A stretch of 13,479 bases of DNA from an uncultured Campylobacter sp. (GCF_938045405.1 NZ_CALIMW010000144.1:1-13479); one strand, 5' to 3'. Counted from the stretch's first letter, positions 1-6,705 are shown. Notes: generated by a model not told the origin, from the sequence alone. Made by a program: numbers and translations.

Positions 1-254
1 GCCACTGGGATCCGAGCGATACCAAAAAGCACTCGTTTGCTTGGGACGATAGCGGTCACAAGGGCGATCTGCCTGCGCTTTTTGTCGATGCCGAGGGCAA
101 TGCGGTCTATCCGGTGCTAGCTCCGAAGATCAAGAGCCTAGATGAGCTAAAGGGCCACTCGCTAATGGTTCACGTCGGCGGCGATAACCACAGCGACCAT
201 CCGAAGCCGCTTGGCGGCGGCGGCGCTAGAATGGTCTGCGGCGTCATAAAATAA
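1..254 (+). CDS. sodC: Superoxide dismutase [Cu-Zn], C-terminal part (5' end outside window)
   Basis: This is the last 83 codons of a gene entering from the left edge; the reading frame starts at base 3 and ends in TAA at 252-254. The enzyme converts superoxide to hydrogen peroxide and oxygen in the periplasm. Visible family signatures are [10 protein letters not shown] near the start, GHKGDLPAL (His and Asp of the zinc site), the strand [13 protein letters not shown] (a copper-ligand His, then the typical Asp-Asn), and the C-terminal [13 protein letters not shown], whose Cys normally forms the conserved disulfide. The signal peptide and the first copper His residues lie outside the window. 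All visible ligand positions are intact, so the gene looks functional. The next gene on this strand is almost 400 bp away and has its own promoter, so they are probably not co-transcribed. Confidence 0.95.
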   Translation, partial: HWDPSDTKKHSFAWDDSGHKGDLPALFVDAEGNAVYPVLAPKIKSLDELKGHSLMVHVGGDNHSDHPKPLGGGGARMVCGVIK

Positions 255-262
255 GCTTCTTC

Positions 263-285
263 GCGGATGAAATTTAATTATCCGC
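263..285 (+). terminator. Weak hairpin after sodC, possible terminator
   Basis: GCGGAT (263-268) pairs with ATCCGC (280-285) around an 11-base AT-rich loop, 8 bases after the sodC stop codon. No clean T run follows, only AATCTCTAAATTT, so termination here is a guess from position. Confidence 0.35.
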
Positions 286-586
286 AATCTCTAAATTTAG
301 CAGCCCTGCGGTTAAATTTACGCGATGAAATTTCGCCGTCCGCAGCGCCGAGATACGCCCGCTCTGCCGTTAAATTTACGCACGGCGGGCTTTGATACAA
401 CTTATGCAGCGCGAAATTTTATGCTAAATTTACGCGCTGCGCAGCACCCTCTCCTGCTTAAAATTTTAAAATTTAACTCCGTTTGCGCTCATTACGCCCT
501 GTTTTTGCCGCAGCGCAAAATTTTCTAAATTTAAATCAAAGTTCTAAATTTACGGCGCCGAGCTATTTTGGCGGCGTGAGCTTCAT
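286..586. other. Intergenic spacer with repeated TAAATTTACG words
   Basis: No convincing gene is seen. The word TAAATTTACG occurs four times, starting at 313, 371, 425 and 545; the first three sit 58 and 54 bp apart and are followed by C. One AAATTTTAAAATTT-type palindrome lies around 462-475. A 67-codon open frame at 325-528 is only the translation of these words (it repeats LNLR) and has no ribosome binding site. Confidence 0.6.
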
Positions 587-618
587 TTAACTTTTTCTTC
601 ACGACTTTTTTCTACAAT
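587..618 (+). promoter_or_regulatory. Promoter of the DUF1104 gene with a DccR-like direct repeat
   Basis: The -10 box TACAAT is at 613-618, preceded by a T-rich stretch typical of Campylobacter sigma-70 promoters. Over the expected -35 position lies TTAAC (587-591), six bases, then TTCAC (598-602). This fits, with one mismatch, the motif wTTCAC-N6-TTCACw that I recall for the -35 region of DccR-regulated genes in C. jejuni. An OmpR-type regulator is encoded 1 kb downstream. Binding is inferred only. Confidence 0.6.
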
Positions 619-645
619 CACGCTAACTTTCACAAAGGAGAGAGA

Positions 646-1176
646 ATGAAAAAGATTGTTTTAGCAAGTGTTTTAGTCGCGGGCGTGCTGTTCGCCGCAG
701 ATTTTAGCTCAAGCAGCCCCGAGCAGATCAATGCCTCGATCGCCGGCGCGGACGCCAAGAGCTTAAGCGAAGCGGCGTTTGAGATCGACAAGCGCGCAGG
801 CGAGCTAAGAGCGCAGGCAAGGGATCTCAAGCGCGGATTTAAGACAGAGTTTAAAAAGAAGCTGGACGCTATGAGCGTCGAGGATCGCGAGAAATTCCTA
901 GACGAGTTTAGACAAAACTATAACGCCCAGGCGGGCAAGCTAAGCGTCGAGCAGGCGGATAGGCTGGATATCGAGCTTAAGGATCGCGGTAATTTCGGCA
1001 AATTTAAAAGGCCTGCTCACGGGTTTGGCCCGCACGGATCGCAGGCGGCTCCAGGCGAGCGCGGTCATATGCCGCATAAAGGAATGGGCGACGGCGCGGG
1101 TCCGGCAATGCCGCCAAGGGGTGATATGCCGTGCAATCAAAATGCGAGCGCCGCTCCGTGTCCTATGGCGCAGTAG
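646..1176 (+). CDS. Exported DUF1104-family protein with metal-ligand-rich tail
   Basis: A 176-residue protein. Residues 1-18 form a Sec signal peptide (MKKI, a hydrophobic core, then FAA before DFSS), so the product should be periplasmic. Residues about 24-115 are charged and probably helical (SPEQINASIAGADAKSL, then a Lys/Arg/Glu-rich stretch with FKTEFKKKLDAMSVEDREKF), matching the DUF1104 family known mainly from Campylobacter and Helicobacter; its function is not known to me. The tail from about residue 118 is rich in Gly, Pro, His and Met and ends with two Cys, which could bind copper or another metal; this is inference. The start is fixed by AAAGGAG at 634-640. It is a single-gene transcript with its own promoter and a strong terminator after it. 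The neighbouring two-component system probably regulates it. Confidence 0.85.
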   Translation: MKKIVLASVLVAGVLFAADFSSSSPEQINASIAGADAKSLSEAAFEIDKRAGELRAQARDLKRGFKTEFKKKLDAMSVEDREKFLDEFRQNYNAQAGKLSVEQADRLDIELKDRGNFGKFKRPAHGFGPHGSQAAPGERGHMPHKGMGDGAGPAMPPRGDMPCNQNASAAPCPMAQ

Positions 1177-1201
1177 TGCCGCTTACGCGCAAGCTACGTA
1201 G

Positions 1202-1228
1202 TTCCGCGCAACACTTGCGCGGAATTTT
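1202..1228 (+). terminator. Strong Rho-independent terminator after the DUF1104 gene
   Basis: A perfect 10-bp stem, TTCCGCGCAA (1202-1211) with TTGCGCGGAA (1215-1224), closes a three-base loop and is followed by TTTT. It starts 25 bases after the stop codon. Confidence 0.85.
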
Positions 1229-1612
1229 ACTTTATCAAATCGCGGCGTAGAAATTTTAAAATTTAGTTTTGAAGCTTATGCGAGCCGATGAAATTTCGCA
1301 AAATTTTATCGGCGCAGGCGAGGTTTTGAAATTCCGCGCGGCGAAATTTTAGGACGTGAAATTTTAAAATTTCGTAGCGGCGGAATTTTAAAGCCCGGCA
1401 TTTTGCTTGTAAATTTTAAAATTCCGCGGCGCGAAAATTTTATATCGTAAAATTTTAGCCTCTTGCGCCGCTTGGCGCACTGCGCGAATTAATTACTAGG
1501 CGAGCAATCTAAATTTACGAAGCGTGCTCTTGAGCCAAGACGTGCCGTTTTCGCCACGATAAAATTTTGCCCTGAAATTTTGCAATTAAATTTTACGTGG
1601 AATTTCACAGGG
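1229..1612. other. Intergenic spacer dense in AAATTTTAAAATTT palindromes
   Basis: There is no gene here. AAATTTTAAAATTT occurs at 1251-1264 and 1359-1372 (the latter inside a 16-bp perfect palindrome beginning GAAATTTT), with a variant at 1411-1424. Further half-sites, GAAATTTTA or GGAATTTTA, are scattered between them at intervals of a few tens of bases. Confidence 0.7.
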
Positions 1613-1618
1613 TATAAT
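1613..1618 (+). promoter_or_regulatory. -10 box of the two-component operon
   Basis: A consensus TATAAT ends 29 bases before the start codon. TTCAC (1604-1608) lies just upstream, with TTTAC (1592-1596) seven bases before it. That loosely resembles the DccR-type repeat, but spacing and position differ from the DUF1104 promoter, so autoregulation is only a possibility. Confidence 0.7.
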
Positions 1619-1647
1619 TTCAAAAATTCTACGCAAGGAGGTGGGCT

Positions 1648-2310
1648 ATGGCAAGGGTTTTGATCGTCGAGGACGAGGGGATGCTACTAGATATGATGTG
1701 CACCTACATGCGCGGCGCGGGGCACGAGGTAAGCGGCAGCAAAAGCTACGACGAGGCGCTTTCATTAGCGTACGAAAAGAGCTTCGATCTGTGGATCTTC
1801 GACGTCAAAATCATCGGCGGCAACGGCTTTGCGCTACTTCGCGAGCTGCGCGAGGCGGGGCGTGGAGCACCGTGCATTTTCACGACGTCGCTAAACACTC
1901 TGCAAGACGTCGAAAGCGGCTTTAAAAGCGGCTGCGACGACTACCTCAAAAAGCCTTTCGAGCTAAAAGAGCTGGCTCTGCGCGCGGATAATCTACTAAA
2001 GCGCACCTTCGTCCACAACGCCGCCCTGCGCGAAAATATCGGCGGAGGTTTTAGCTTCGATATGGCTCAGCACGCGCTTTATCGCGACGGAAGAGCCGTG
2101 CCGATGCCGCAAAAGCAGGCGCGGCTTCTTGCTCTGCTTCTAAAAAACCGCGATAAGCTCCTTAGCAAAGATGAAATTTTCGCCGCACTGTGGGACTACG
2201 ACGAGAGTCCGAGCGAGCTTAGCCTGCGCGTTTATATCGCGGAGCTGCGAAAAATTTTGGGCAAGGATCGCATCATAAACGCTTCCAAACTCGGCTACAA
2301 ATATCTTTAG
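1648..2310 (+). CDS. OmpR/PhoB-family response regulator (DccR-like)
   Basis: A 220-residue two-domain regulator. The receiver domain (about 1-120) has the acidic pocket VEDE (residues 8-10), the phospho-acceptor D52 in WIFDVK, the switch residue T79 or T80 in IFTTS, and the conserved lysine in KKPF (K102). The winged-helix DNA-binding domain spans about 130-220 and contains the usual PQKQARLLALLLKNRDKLLSKDEIF start and the RVYIAELRKIL recognition-helix region ending in GYKYL. It binds DNA once phosphorylated by its kinase. The start is certain: AAGGAGGTG at 1635-1643 is close to a perfect anti-Shine-Dalgarno match. The kinase gene follows after 9 bases, forming an operon. By context and family it resembles DccR of C. 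jejuni; orthology is not proven. Confidence 0.92.
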   Translation: MARVLIVEDEGMLLDMMCTYMRGAGHEVSGSKSYDEALSLAYEKSFDLWIFDVKIIGGNGFALLRELREAGRGAPCIFTTSLNTLQDVESGFKSGCDDYLKKPFELKELALRADNLLKRTFVHNAALRENIGGGFSFDMAQHALYRDGRAVPMPQKQARLLALLLKNRDKLLSKDEIFAALWDYDESPSELSLRVYIAELRKILGKDRIINASKLGYKYL

Positions 2311-2319
2311 GAGCGCGCC

Positions 2320-3426
2320 GTGTCCAAAATGCGTCAAATTCTACCGATTTTTTTACTCTACACGCTTACCAGCGTCCTGTTTTTGGCGCTGGTAAGCAGC
2401 ATATTTTACGAGCGGGAGAAGTTTTTTATCGCGGATCGCGATGCCTTTGCGATCAGGGATTTTAAACACGGCTTAGAGGCTAAGCTCGCTCGCGGCGGAC
2501 GCCTAAAAGAGAGCGATTTCGACGCCATGCAGGTATACGCGGCGGATCTGAATAGCAGCGATGAGATCGCGCGGGATTTTGAGCCGAAGGACGGCGCGCC
2601 GCGCGTGTATATGGAGGGGTCTGGCAGGATCGAGCAGTTTAATCTCACCGGCAAGGACGGCACGGAGTATTACGTGGCGATCAAAACGGAGGCGCTTGAG
2701 GGCAAGCTAGCGGCGCTGAAGCTTAAAATTTTAGCCGCGAGCGCGCTTGTTTTGGCGCTTATTTTGCTGATCGCGTATTTTATCATCCGCCTTTCGCTGC
2801 GCCCGCTTTACGAAAAGATCGAGTTTCTTGACGGCTTCATCCGAGACACGACGCACGAGATAAAAACCCCGCTTAGCGTGATTTTGATGAGTATCGAGCT
2901 TTTTGAAACCGAACCGAAAAAATATCTGGGCAATATCAAGACGGGCGCAAATACGATAAACGCGCTATTTGAGGATCTAACCGCGCTAAGCTTAAACAAA
3001 AGCGGCAGCGGGCGAGAGGTAAATTTAGGCGAGCTGCTGCAAAGCCGCATCAGGTATTTCGGCATCTCTGCGGAGCAAAAGTGCATAAGCTTAAACGCCG
3101 ATCTGCGCCCGGTGGCCTTTTGCGCGGATGAGTTTAAGCTGCGAAAAATCATCGACAATCTGCTTGGCAATGCGATAAAATATTGTGATGAGCTCGGCTG
3201 CGTCGAGGTAAGCCTGCGCGAGCATTCGCTTCGCATAAAAAACAGCGGCGCGGGCATCGCGCAGCAAAATCTGCCGCATATTTTCGAGCTTTACACTCGC
3301 TTTGACGAGCGCAACGGCGGCTTTGGCATCGGGCTTTTTATCGTGAAAAAATACTGCGACGAGCTCGGGCTTAAAATTTCGTGCGATAGCAACGAGGACT
3401 GGACAGAATTTGAGGTGAAATTTTAA
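2320..3426 (+). CDS. Membrane sensor histidine kinase (DccS-like)
   Basis: A 368-residue kinase. Transmembrane helix 1 is about residues 7-29, a periplasmic sensor loop of roughly 100 residues follows, and helix 2 is about 134-157. The dimerization and phospho-acceptor helix carries H179 in DTTHEIKTPLS. The ATP-binding domain has the N box (N280, N284 in DNLLGNAIKY), the F-box region IFELYTRFD and the G2 box GGFGIGLFIVKK (333-344). The G1 box reads NSGAGI (308-313), with Asn at the position that is Asp in most kinases. The start is GTG at 2320, preferred over ATG at 2329 because AGGAG (2309-2313) is 6 bases before GTG and 15 before ATG. The Shine-Dalgarno site overlaps the regulator's stop codon, so translation is probably coupled. 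The signal sensed by the periplasmic loop cannot be told from sequence. Confidence 0.92.
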   Translation: MSKMRQILPIFLLYTLTSVLFLALVSSIFYEREKFFIADRDAFAIRDFKHGLEAKLARGGRLKESDFDAMQVYAADLNSSDEIARDFEPKDGAPRVYMEGSGRIEQFNLTGKDGTEYYVAIKTEALEGKLAALKLKILAASALVLALILLIAYFIIRLSLRPLYEKIEFLDGFIRDTTHEIKTPLSVILMSIELFETEPKKYLGNIKTGANTINALFEDLTALSLNKSGSGREVNLGELLQSRIRYFGISAEQKCISLNADLRPVAFCADEFKLRKIIDNLLGNAIKYCDELGCVEVSLREHSLRIKNSGAGIAQQNLPHIFELYTRFDERNGGFGIGLFIVKKYCDELGLKISCDSNEDWTEFEVKF

Positions 3427-3539
3427 CTTTATCCAAATGAAATTCTGCGCGAACGAAATTTTAGCAGGCGGGCTTGCTAGGCTTAACCGCGTGGGTTTAA
3501 ATTTAGCTAGCGATTCGTTCGTAAAAATTTGCGCTAGGT

Positions 3540-3545
3540 TATAAT
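3540..3545 (+). promoter_or_regulatory. Orphan TATAAT box
   Basis: TATAAT in the context GGTTATAATTTGACGG. Only a 17-codon frame lies downstream (ATG near 3565, no ribosome binding site). GGCGG at 3551-3555 can pair with CCGCC at 3597-3601. It could drive a small RNA or be a chance match. Confidence 0.25.
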
Positions 3546-3647
3546 TTGACGGCGGAATTTGCGCATGCAATCCGGTCGCACTCGAAAAATTTCATCCGCC
3601 GGTTTGCAAAATACATAGCGTAAAATTCTACGGAATTTCGTGAAATT

Positions 3648-3911
3648 TTATTTGGACGCGGGCAAGATCGCGGCGGCTACGAATAAAATTTGCAGCAGCT
3701 TAGATAAAACCGCGCGCGACAATCGGCAAAATTCCGTAAAAATTTCGCGGCGCACCGGTTGGGTTCGCCCTTGCTCTGTTGCTTCATACACGCCGTATTC
3801 ATAGCTAGTGCAAAAGGCGGTATCGTTTTGGATTTTGGTACCAAAAGAGAACATACCCTGCTTCTCATTCTTGCCGCTCGGTGCGTCGGCGTGGATTACG
3901 CGCGAGTAAAT
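3648..3911 (-). pseudogene. Possible remnant of an unrecognised gene
   Basis: On the minus strand one frame stays open from about 3911 to 3648. Its upstream half, before and after the internal Met at 3854, looks like genuine protein (HADAPSGKNEKQGMFSFG, then NDTAFCTSYEYGVYEATEQG), with a composition unlike the shadow frames nearby. Before it comes a stop and AT-rich spacer, with no start codon plus ribosome binding site. After it the sequence turns into AAATTC-type spacer words. I do not recognise the family. It may be the tail of a decayed gene, or chance. Confidence 0.3.
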
Positions 3912-4256
3912 TTAAAATTTAGCTCCGCCCCGTCACGCCGAAGCGAAGCTTTATTAAAACGATTGGAGCAGCTATTTTAGGCGCGTAATCGTCTTTTAAA
4001 TACGCACCGATCTTTTAAAGCGTGCGGCAAATTTTAAAATTTGCGCGTAGACAAAAGGGCAAAATTTGAGCGGTGAAGCTAGGTTTTATCGCTTTTAAAT
4101 TTGACTTCGTCTTTCATATAAAATCAAATTCTGGGATTTTTGAATAAGCTATTAAATTTAACCAAATTCGCCCCCGCCCGTGTAAAAATAGGCGGGATCA
4201 AATTTGATCGTTTCTCGCCGAGCGTCCTCGCTTTCTGCGCTATTTGCTAAAATCTA

Positions 4257-4409
4257 TCATTTCTCTCCTAGCGGCCAGTAAACGATCGGTTTAGCTCCGA
4301 GCCTTGCTTCGCCGTGATACATACCGAGCTTATCTTTCGTCCATGCAAAGCCCGTGTGTCCGTGCTTATCGATCGAGATGATGCCGCCGCTGCTGCCGTC
4401 AAGCGCTTT
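4257..4409 (-). pseudogene. Truncated second copy of the asparaginase 3' end
   Basis: On the minus strand this encodes KALDGS followed by 44 residues identical to the C-terminus of the complete asparaginase at 6987-8027 (from SGGIISIDKHG to YWPLGEK), then a TGA stop. Across those 44 codons (4260-4391 against 6990-7121) I count six base differences, all at silent third positions; the stop is TGA here and TAA there. Homology fades upstream of KAL, where this copy also has one extra codon. The rest of the gene, including the catalytic threonines, is absent, so it cannot be active. The silent-only pattern suggests a homologous allele that evolved under selection before truncation, not a decaying duplicate of the resident gene. 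The RNA-repair genes lie between the two copies. Confidence 0.88.
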
Positions 4410-4499
4410 GCCTATCCCGGTATTATGCGGGTGATTTTGTAAGATATTGCGGCAGGCTACGCTTAAATCAATGCTGCGGCTGTCCGCGTTTAGCCCGGA

Positions 4500-5096
4500 T
4501 CACGAATATCTTGCCGCGATTTGCCTTTGCCCTAAAATTTGCACGATTTCGTCTAAGCTTAAAATTTTGCCGTGCGAGTCAAAGCCTACGTTTAGTATGC
4601 GCCCCTCTAGGCTGGAAGCGCGGTCGTGCAAGTGTCCGTGAAGCATAAAAGAGCCTTTCGAGGCGTGGTTATGTTCCTCTACGGGATAGTGAAACATACA
4701 GATGCTCATACCCGCTTTGCCGTCCTTTATCGCGCCCGCGCCGCCGTCAAAATTTAGCTCCTTGTAGTGCAGGATATCGCTAAAAATAGGATTTCCGTCA
4801 TCTTTTAGCTCGCGTAGCAGCGCTTCTTTGTTTTGGCTAATGAGCGTATCGTGGTTGCCTAAAATCAACACATGCGAGCCGTTTAGCCTACGCGCGACGC
4901 TTTTTAGATCCTTTAATTTATTACAAAATGCAAAATCGCCCAGATCATAAACCGTATCCTCGGGCCCCACTACAGCGTTCCAGAGCTCTATTAGCTTTTC
5001 GTTCATCTCGCTTACATCGTTAAAAGCCCTAAATTTAGGGCAGTATTTCATAATATTGCCGTGATAAAAATGCAAATCGGAGGTAAAAAATATCAT
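4500..5096 (-). CDS. Calcineurin-like metallophosphoesterase, probable RNA-repair phosphatase/phosphodiesterase
   Basis: A protein of about 198 residues with the full metallophosphoesterase metal-site set: SDLHFYH near the N-terminus, YDLGDFAF, LILGNHD, FHYPVEEHNH and LHGHLHD. These bind two metal ions and hydrolyse phosphate mono- or diesters; the substrate is not shown by sequence. Being second in a minus-strand operon behind a kinase-RNA ligase suggests it removes 2',3'-cyclic or 3' phosphates from cut RNA ends. I chose the ATG at 5094-5096 because AAAGGA lies 6 bases upstream; ATG at 5099 is nearly as good. The frame continues to a TTG at 5129 and an ATG at 5126, neither with a ribosome binding site. 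The C-terminus (FDSHGKILSLDEIVQIL) is where such small enzymes normally end. GC content is visibly lower than in thiL or the TPR gene, consistent with acquisition. Confidence 0.85.
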   Translation of the reverse strand: MIFFTSDLHFYHGNIMKYCPKFRAFNDVSEMNEKLIELWNAVVGPEDTVYDLGDFAFCNKLKDLKSVARRLNGSHVLILGNHDTLISQNKEALLRELKDDGNPIFSDILHYKELNFDGGAGAIKDGKAGMSICMFHYPVEEHNHASKGSFMLHGHLHDRASSLEGRILNVGFDSHGKILSLDEIVQILGQRQIAARYS

Positions 5097-5127
5097 CATT
5101 TTTCCTTTAAGCTTTAATCGCTGCATC

Positions 5128-5150
5128 AAATTTACGCTTTACGTAAATTT
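5128..5150. other. AAATTTACG hairpin between ligase and phosphoesterase genes
   Basis: AAATTTACG (5128-5136) and CGTAAATTT (5142-5150) form a 9-bp stem with a 5-base loop in the roughly 80-bp gap of the operon. No T run follows in either direction, so it might stabilise or partly attenuate the transcript. It resembles AAATTT-capped hairpins elsewhere in the window. Confidence 0.4.
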
Positions 5151-5178
5151 GCGCGGCGTCAAATATTCGCGCTAATCG

Positions 5179-6672
5179 TTAAATTTTTTCCAAAAATTCT
5201 TTTATAAAGCCTAGCTTGCCCTGCTCGTCAAGGGATTTGAATTCTCGCTCGTTTGCTTTGATGTGATCGACCAAAGGGTGGAATTCCTCATCGAGCTTGG
5301 TTTTATCCAGTTTGCCGGAAAGCGCCTCGTTTTTACTGCGAGCGAAAAATTTATTCACGAGATAATAAGGCGTTTTCATCTTAAAGCAAAAATCGTTTTG
5401 GCTTGGGATATACACCATAAAGCCCTCGAATTTCGCCTCTTTGACTATATTTTTAAGCTCCGCAAAGGTCGTTTTTAGATACTGCTCGCCATCTTTATAA
5501 AAAGGTCTTTTTAGTGCGCCAGCGGTACTTGCGGCGATCTTATCCAGCTCAAATTCGCTCTCTTGCGCGCCGGTTTTAACGTCGATAAGTCCGATAAAAG
5601 TCTCACCAAGCTCCTCTTCTACGATGTGCGGATCGCTCTCGTCGGTGATCTCAAATAAAAAAGTTTTATTTGGATAGCGTTTGAAAATTTCTTCAAATTT
5701 ACAGCAGTGCTCGCGCGCCATCTGCGCAAATCTACTATCGGTCGATCCCGTCGTGGAGTAGATGACGCGGCGGTTAAAGCTCGCGCCGCTTTCGTGGGCA
5801 TCTACGTAGGTGCAACACCCCAAAAAGCCGTTTACCTTTCGCACGGCGATTACGGGCGTATCGTCTGTGATATCGATAGGATAAAGGCTTTTGCGCGAGG
5901 TAAATTCCGAATAGTTATAGACCTTTTTAAACGGACGCACGATGATATTTAGATCATCGTCCATTATGAGCCCGCGCATCTCAAGCAACGCCTTATCCCA
6001 ATCGGCTTTGAAAAAGACGCGTTTTGAGTATTTGTAGGTGCGAAGCTCGGGATAAAGCTCGCTTTGACGCGCACTCCAGAGCCTTTTGTCCTGCGTGGCG
6101 GCGATATATTTTTTCGTTACGTAGGTATTTTGCGCCGCATCAAAGGGCAGATCGCGCCTGTTTAGAGCCGCCGCGTCTTTGATCTTTTGCGCTACGCTTT
6201 CGCTCATAGGGTTGACGGGTGGGATCAAAATTTCGCCCTCTATTTTGTTGTTTGCAACCTTGATAAACATTGCTATCACAGTATTTTCATCGACGCCGTG
6301 CTCGGAGGCGAAGAAATTTTGCATTCTAAAGCACTCGAAAATAAATCCATTCTGGGTGGCTTGCTCTTTTAGGCTTAGCAGCTCTTTGGTGCGCGCACTC
6401 ACGTTGCTAAGCACGATAAGAACGTCTTTAGCTTTGTTTTCCAGGGCAAATTTATACGCCTGCTTTATCTCGCGGGCGACTTTGCGCTTTGCATCCTCCA
6501 AAAGCTTCGGCGACCAAGTATAAACCCCCATCTCATCGGTTAGAAACATATCGTTTTCCAGATGATAAATTTGCGCCTGCGGATATTCATTTTTAAATTC
6601 TTTAATCTTCTCTTTTGCGAAAGTCGTTTTACCCGAGCCCGCGTGTCCGCGAACGACTATAAATTTTCTCAT
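5179..6672 (-). CDS. Polynucleotide kinase-RNA ligase fusion (T4 Rnl1-type ligase domain)
   Basis: A 497-residue two-domain protein. The N-terminal domain (about 1-165) is a P-loop kinase with Walker A GHAGSGKTT (9-17), an acidic residue in LENDMF (D41) and an SNVSARTKEL segment (89-98), like T4 polynucleotide kinase and other AAA_33 kinases; it would phosphorylate RNA 5' ends. The C-terminal domain (about 200-440) is a nucleotidyltransferase of T4 RNA ligase 1 type: MRGLIMDDDLNIIVRPFKKV (232-251), motif I KVNG with the adenylated lysine K279, STTGS (306-310), FLFEITD with E341, IVEEE, motif IV FEGFMVY (E416) and motif V FKMKTPYY (K431, K433). It would seal 5'-phosphate to 3'-OH RNA ends using ATP. 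All core residues are present. The start follows a modest AAGGCGG ribosome binding site. It is the first gene of the operon with the phosphoesterase. tRNA or general RNA repair is inferred. Confidence 0.88.
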   Translation of the reverse strand: MRKFIVVRGHAGSGKTTFAKEKIKEFKNEYPQAQIYHLENDMFLTDEMGVYTWSPKLLEDAKRKVAREIKQAYKFALENKAKDVLIVLSNVSARTKELLSLKEQATQNGFIFECFRMQNFFASEHGVDENTVIAMFIKVANNKIEGEILIPPVNPMSESVAQKIKDAAALNRRDLPFDAAQNTYVTKKYIAATQDKRLWSARQSELYPELRTYKYSKRVFFKADWDKALLEMRGLIMDDDLNIIVRPFKKVYNYSEFTSRKSLYPIDITDDTPVIAVRKVNGFLGCCTYVDAHESGASFNRRVIYSTTGSTDSRFAQMAREHCCKFEEIFKRYPNKTFLFEITDESDPHIVEEELGETFIGLIDVKTGAQESEFELDKIAASTAGALKRPFYKDGEQYLKTTFAELKNIVKEAKFEGFMVYIPSQNDFCFKMKTPYYLVNKFFARSKNEALSGKLDKTKLDEEFHPLVDHIKANEREFKSLDEQGKLGFIKEFLEKI

Positions 6673-6699
6673 TTTACCGCCTTGATTTTATGTGGCGAT

Positions 6700-6705
6700 A
6701 TTCTA
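6700..6705 (-). promoter_or_regulatory. Probable -10 box of the RNA-repair operon
   Basis: TAGAAT on the minus strand, 27 bases before the ligase start codon. No clear -35 box is seen. Confidence 0.45.

Larger units (their letters stand above)
3427..4256. other. 830-bp region without an intact gene
   Basis: Contents: a TATAAT at 3540-3545 with no gene behind it; a possible gene remnant on the minus strand (3648-3911); a perfect 18-bp palindrome GCAAATTTTAAAATTTGC at 4027-4044; a CCCGCC / GGCGGG hairpin (4173-4178 with 4191-4196); and a 14-bp palindrome GATCAAATTTGATC at 4196-4209. The last two sit just beyond the truncated asparaginase fragment and may belong to its old 3' flank. No terminator with a T run was seen after the kinase gene. 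Confidence 0.6.

Noticed and set aside
325..528. 67-codon plus-strand open frame after sodC
   Set aside because: It has no ribosome binding site and its translation mirrors the TAAATTTACG spacer words.
3091..3570. Minus-strand frame of 159 codons overlapping the kinase 3' end
   Set aside because: It is the shadow of the histidine kinase gene extended into spacer; no start signal or family match.
3759..3980. Plus-strand frame of 73 codons
   Set aside because: It lies opposite the protein-like minus-strand fragment, shows no family features and has no ribosome binding site.
4500..4502. TGA as a recoded (selenocysteine or readthrough) codon joining phosphoesterase and asparaginase tail
   Set aside because: The phosphoesterase is already complete, no recoding hairpin was recognised just after the TGA, and the downstream tail is explained by the duplication.
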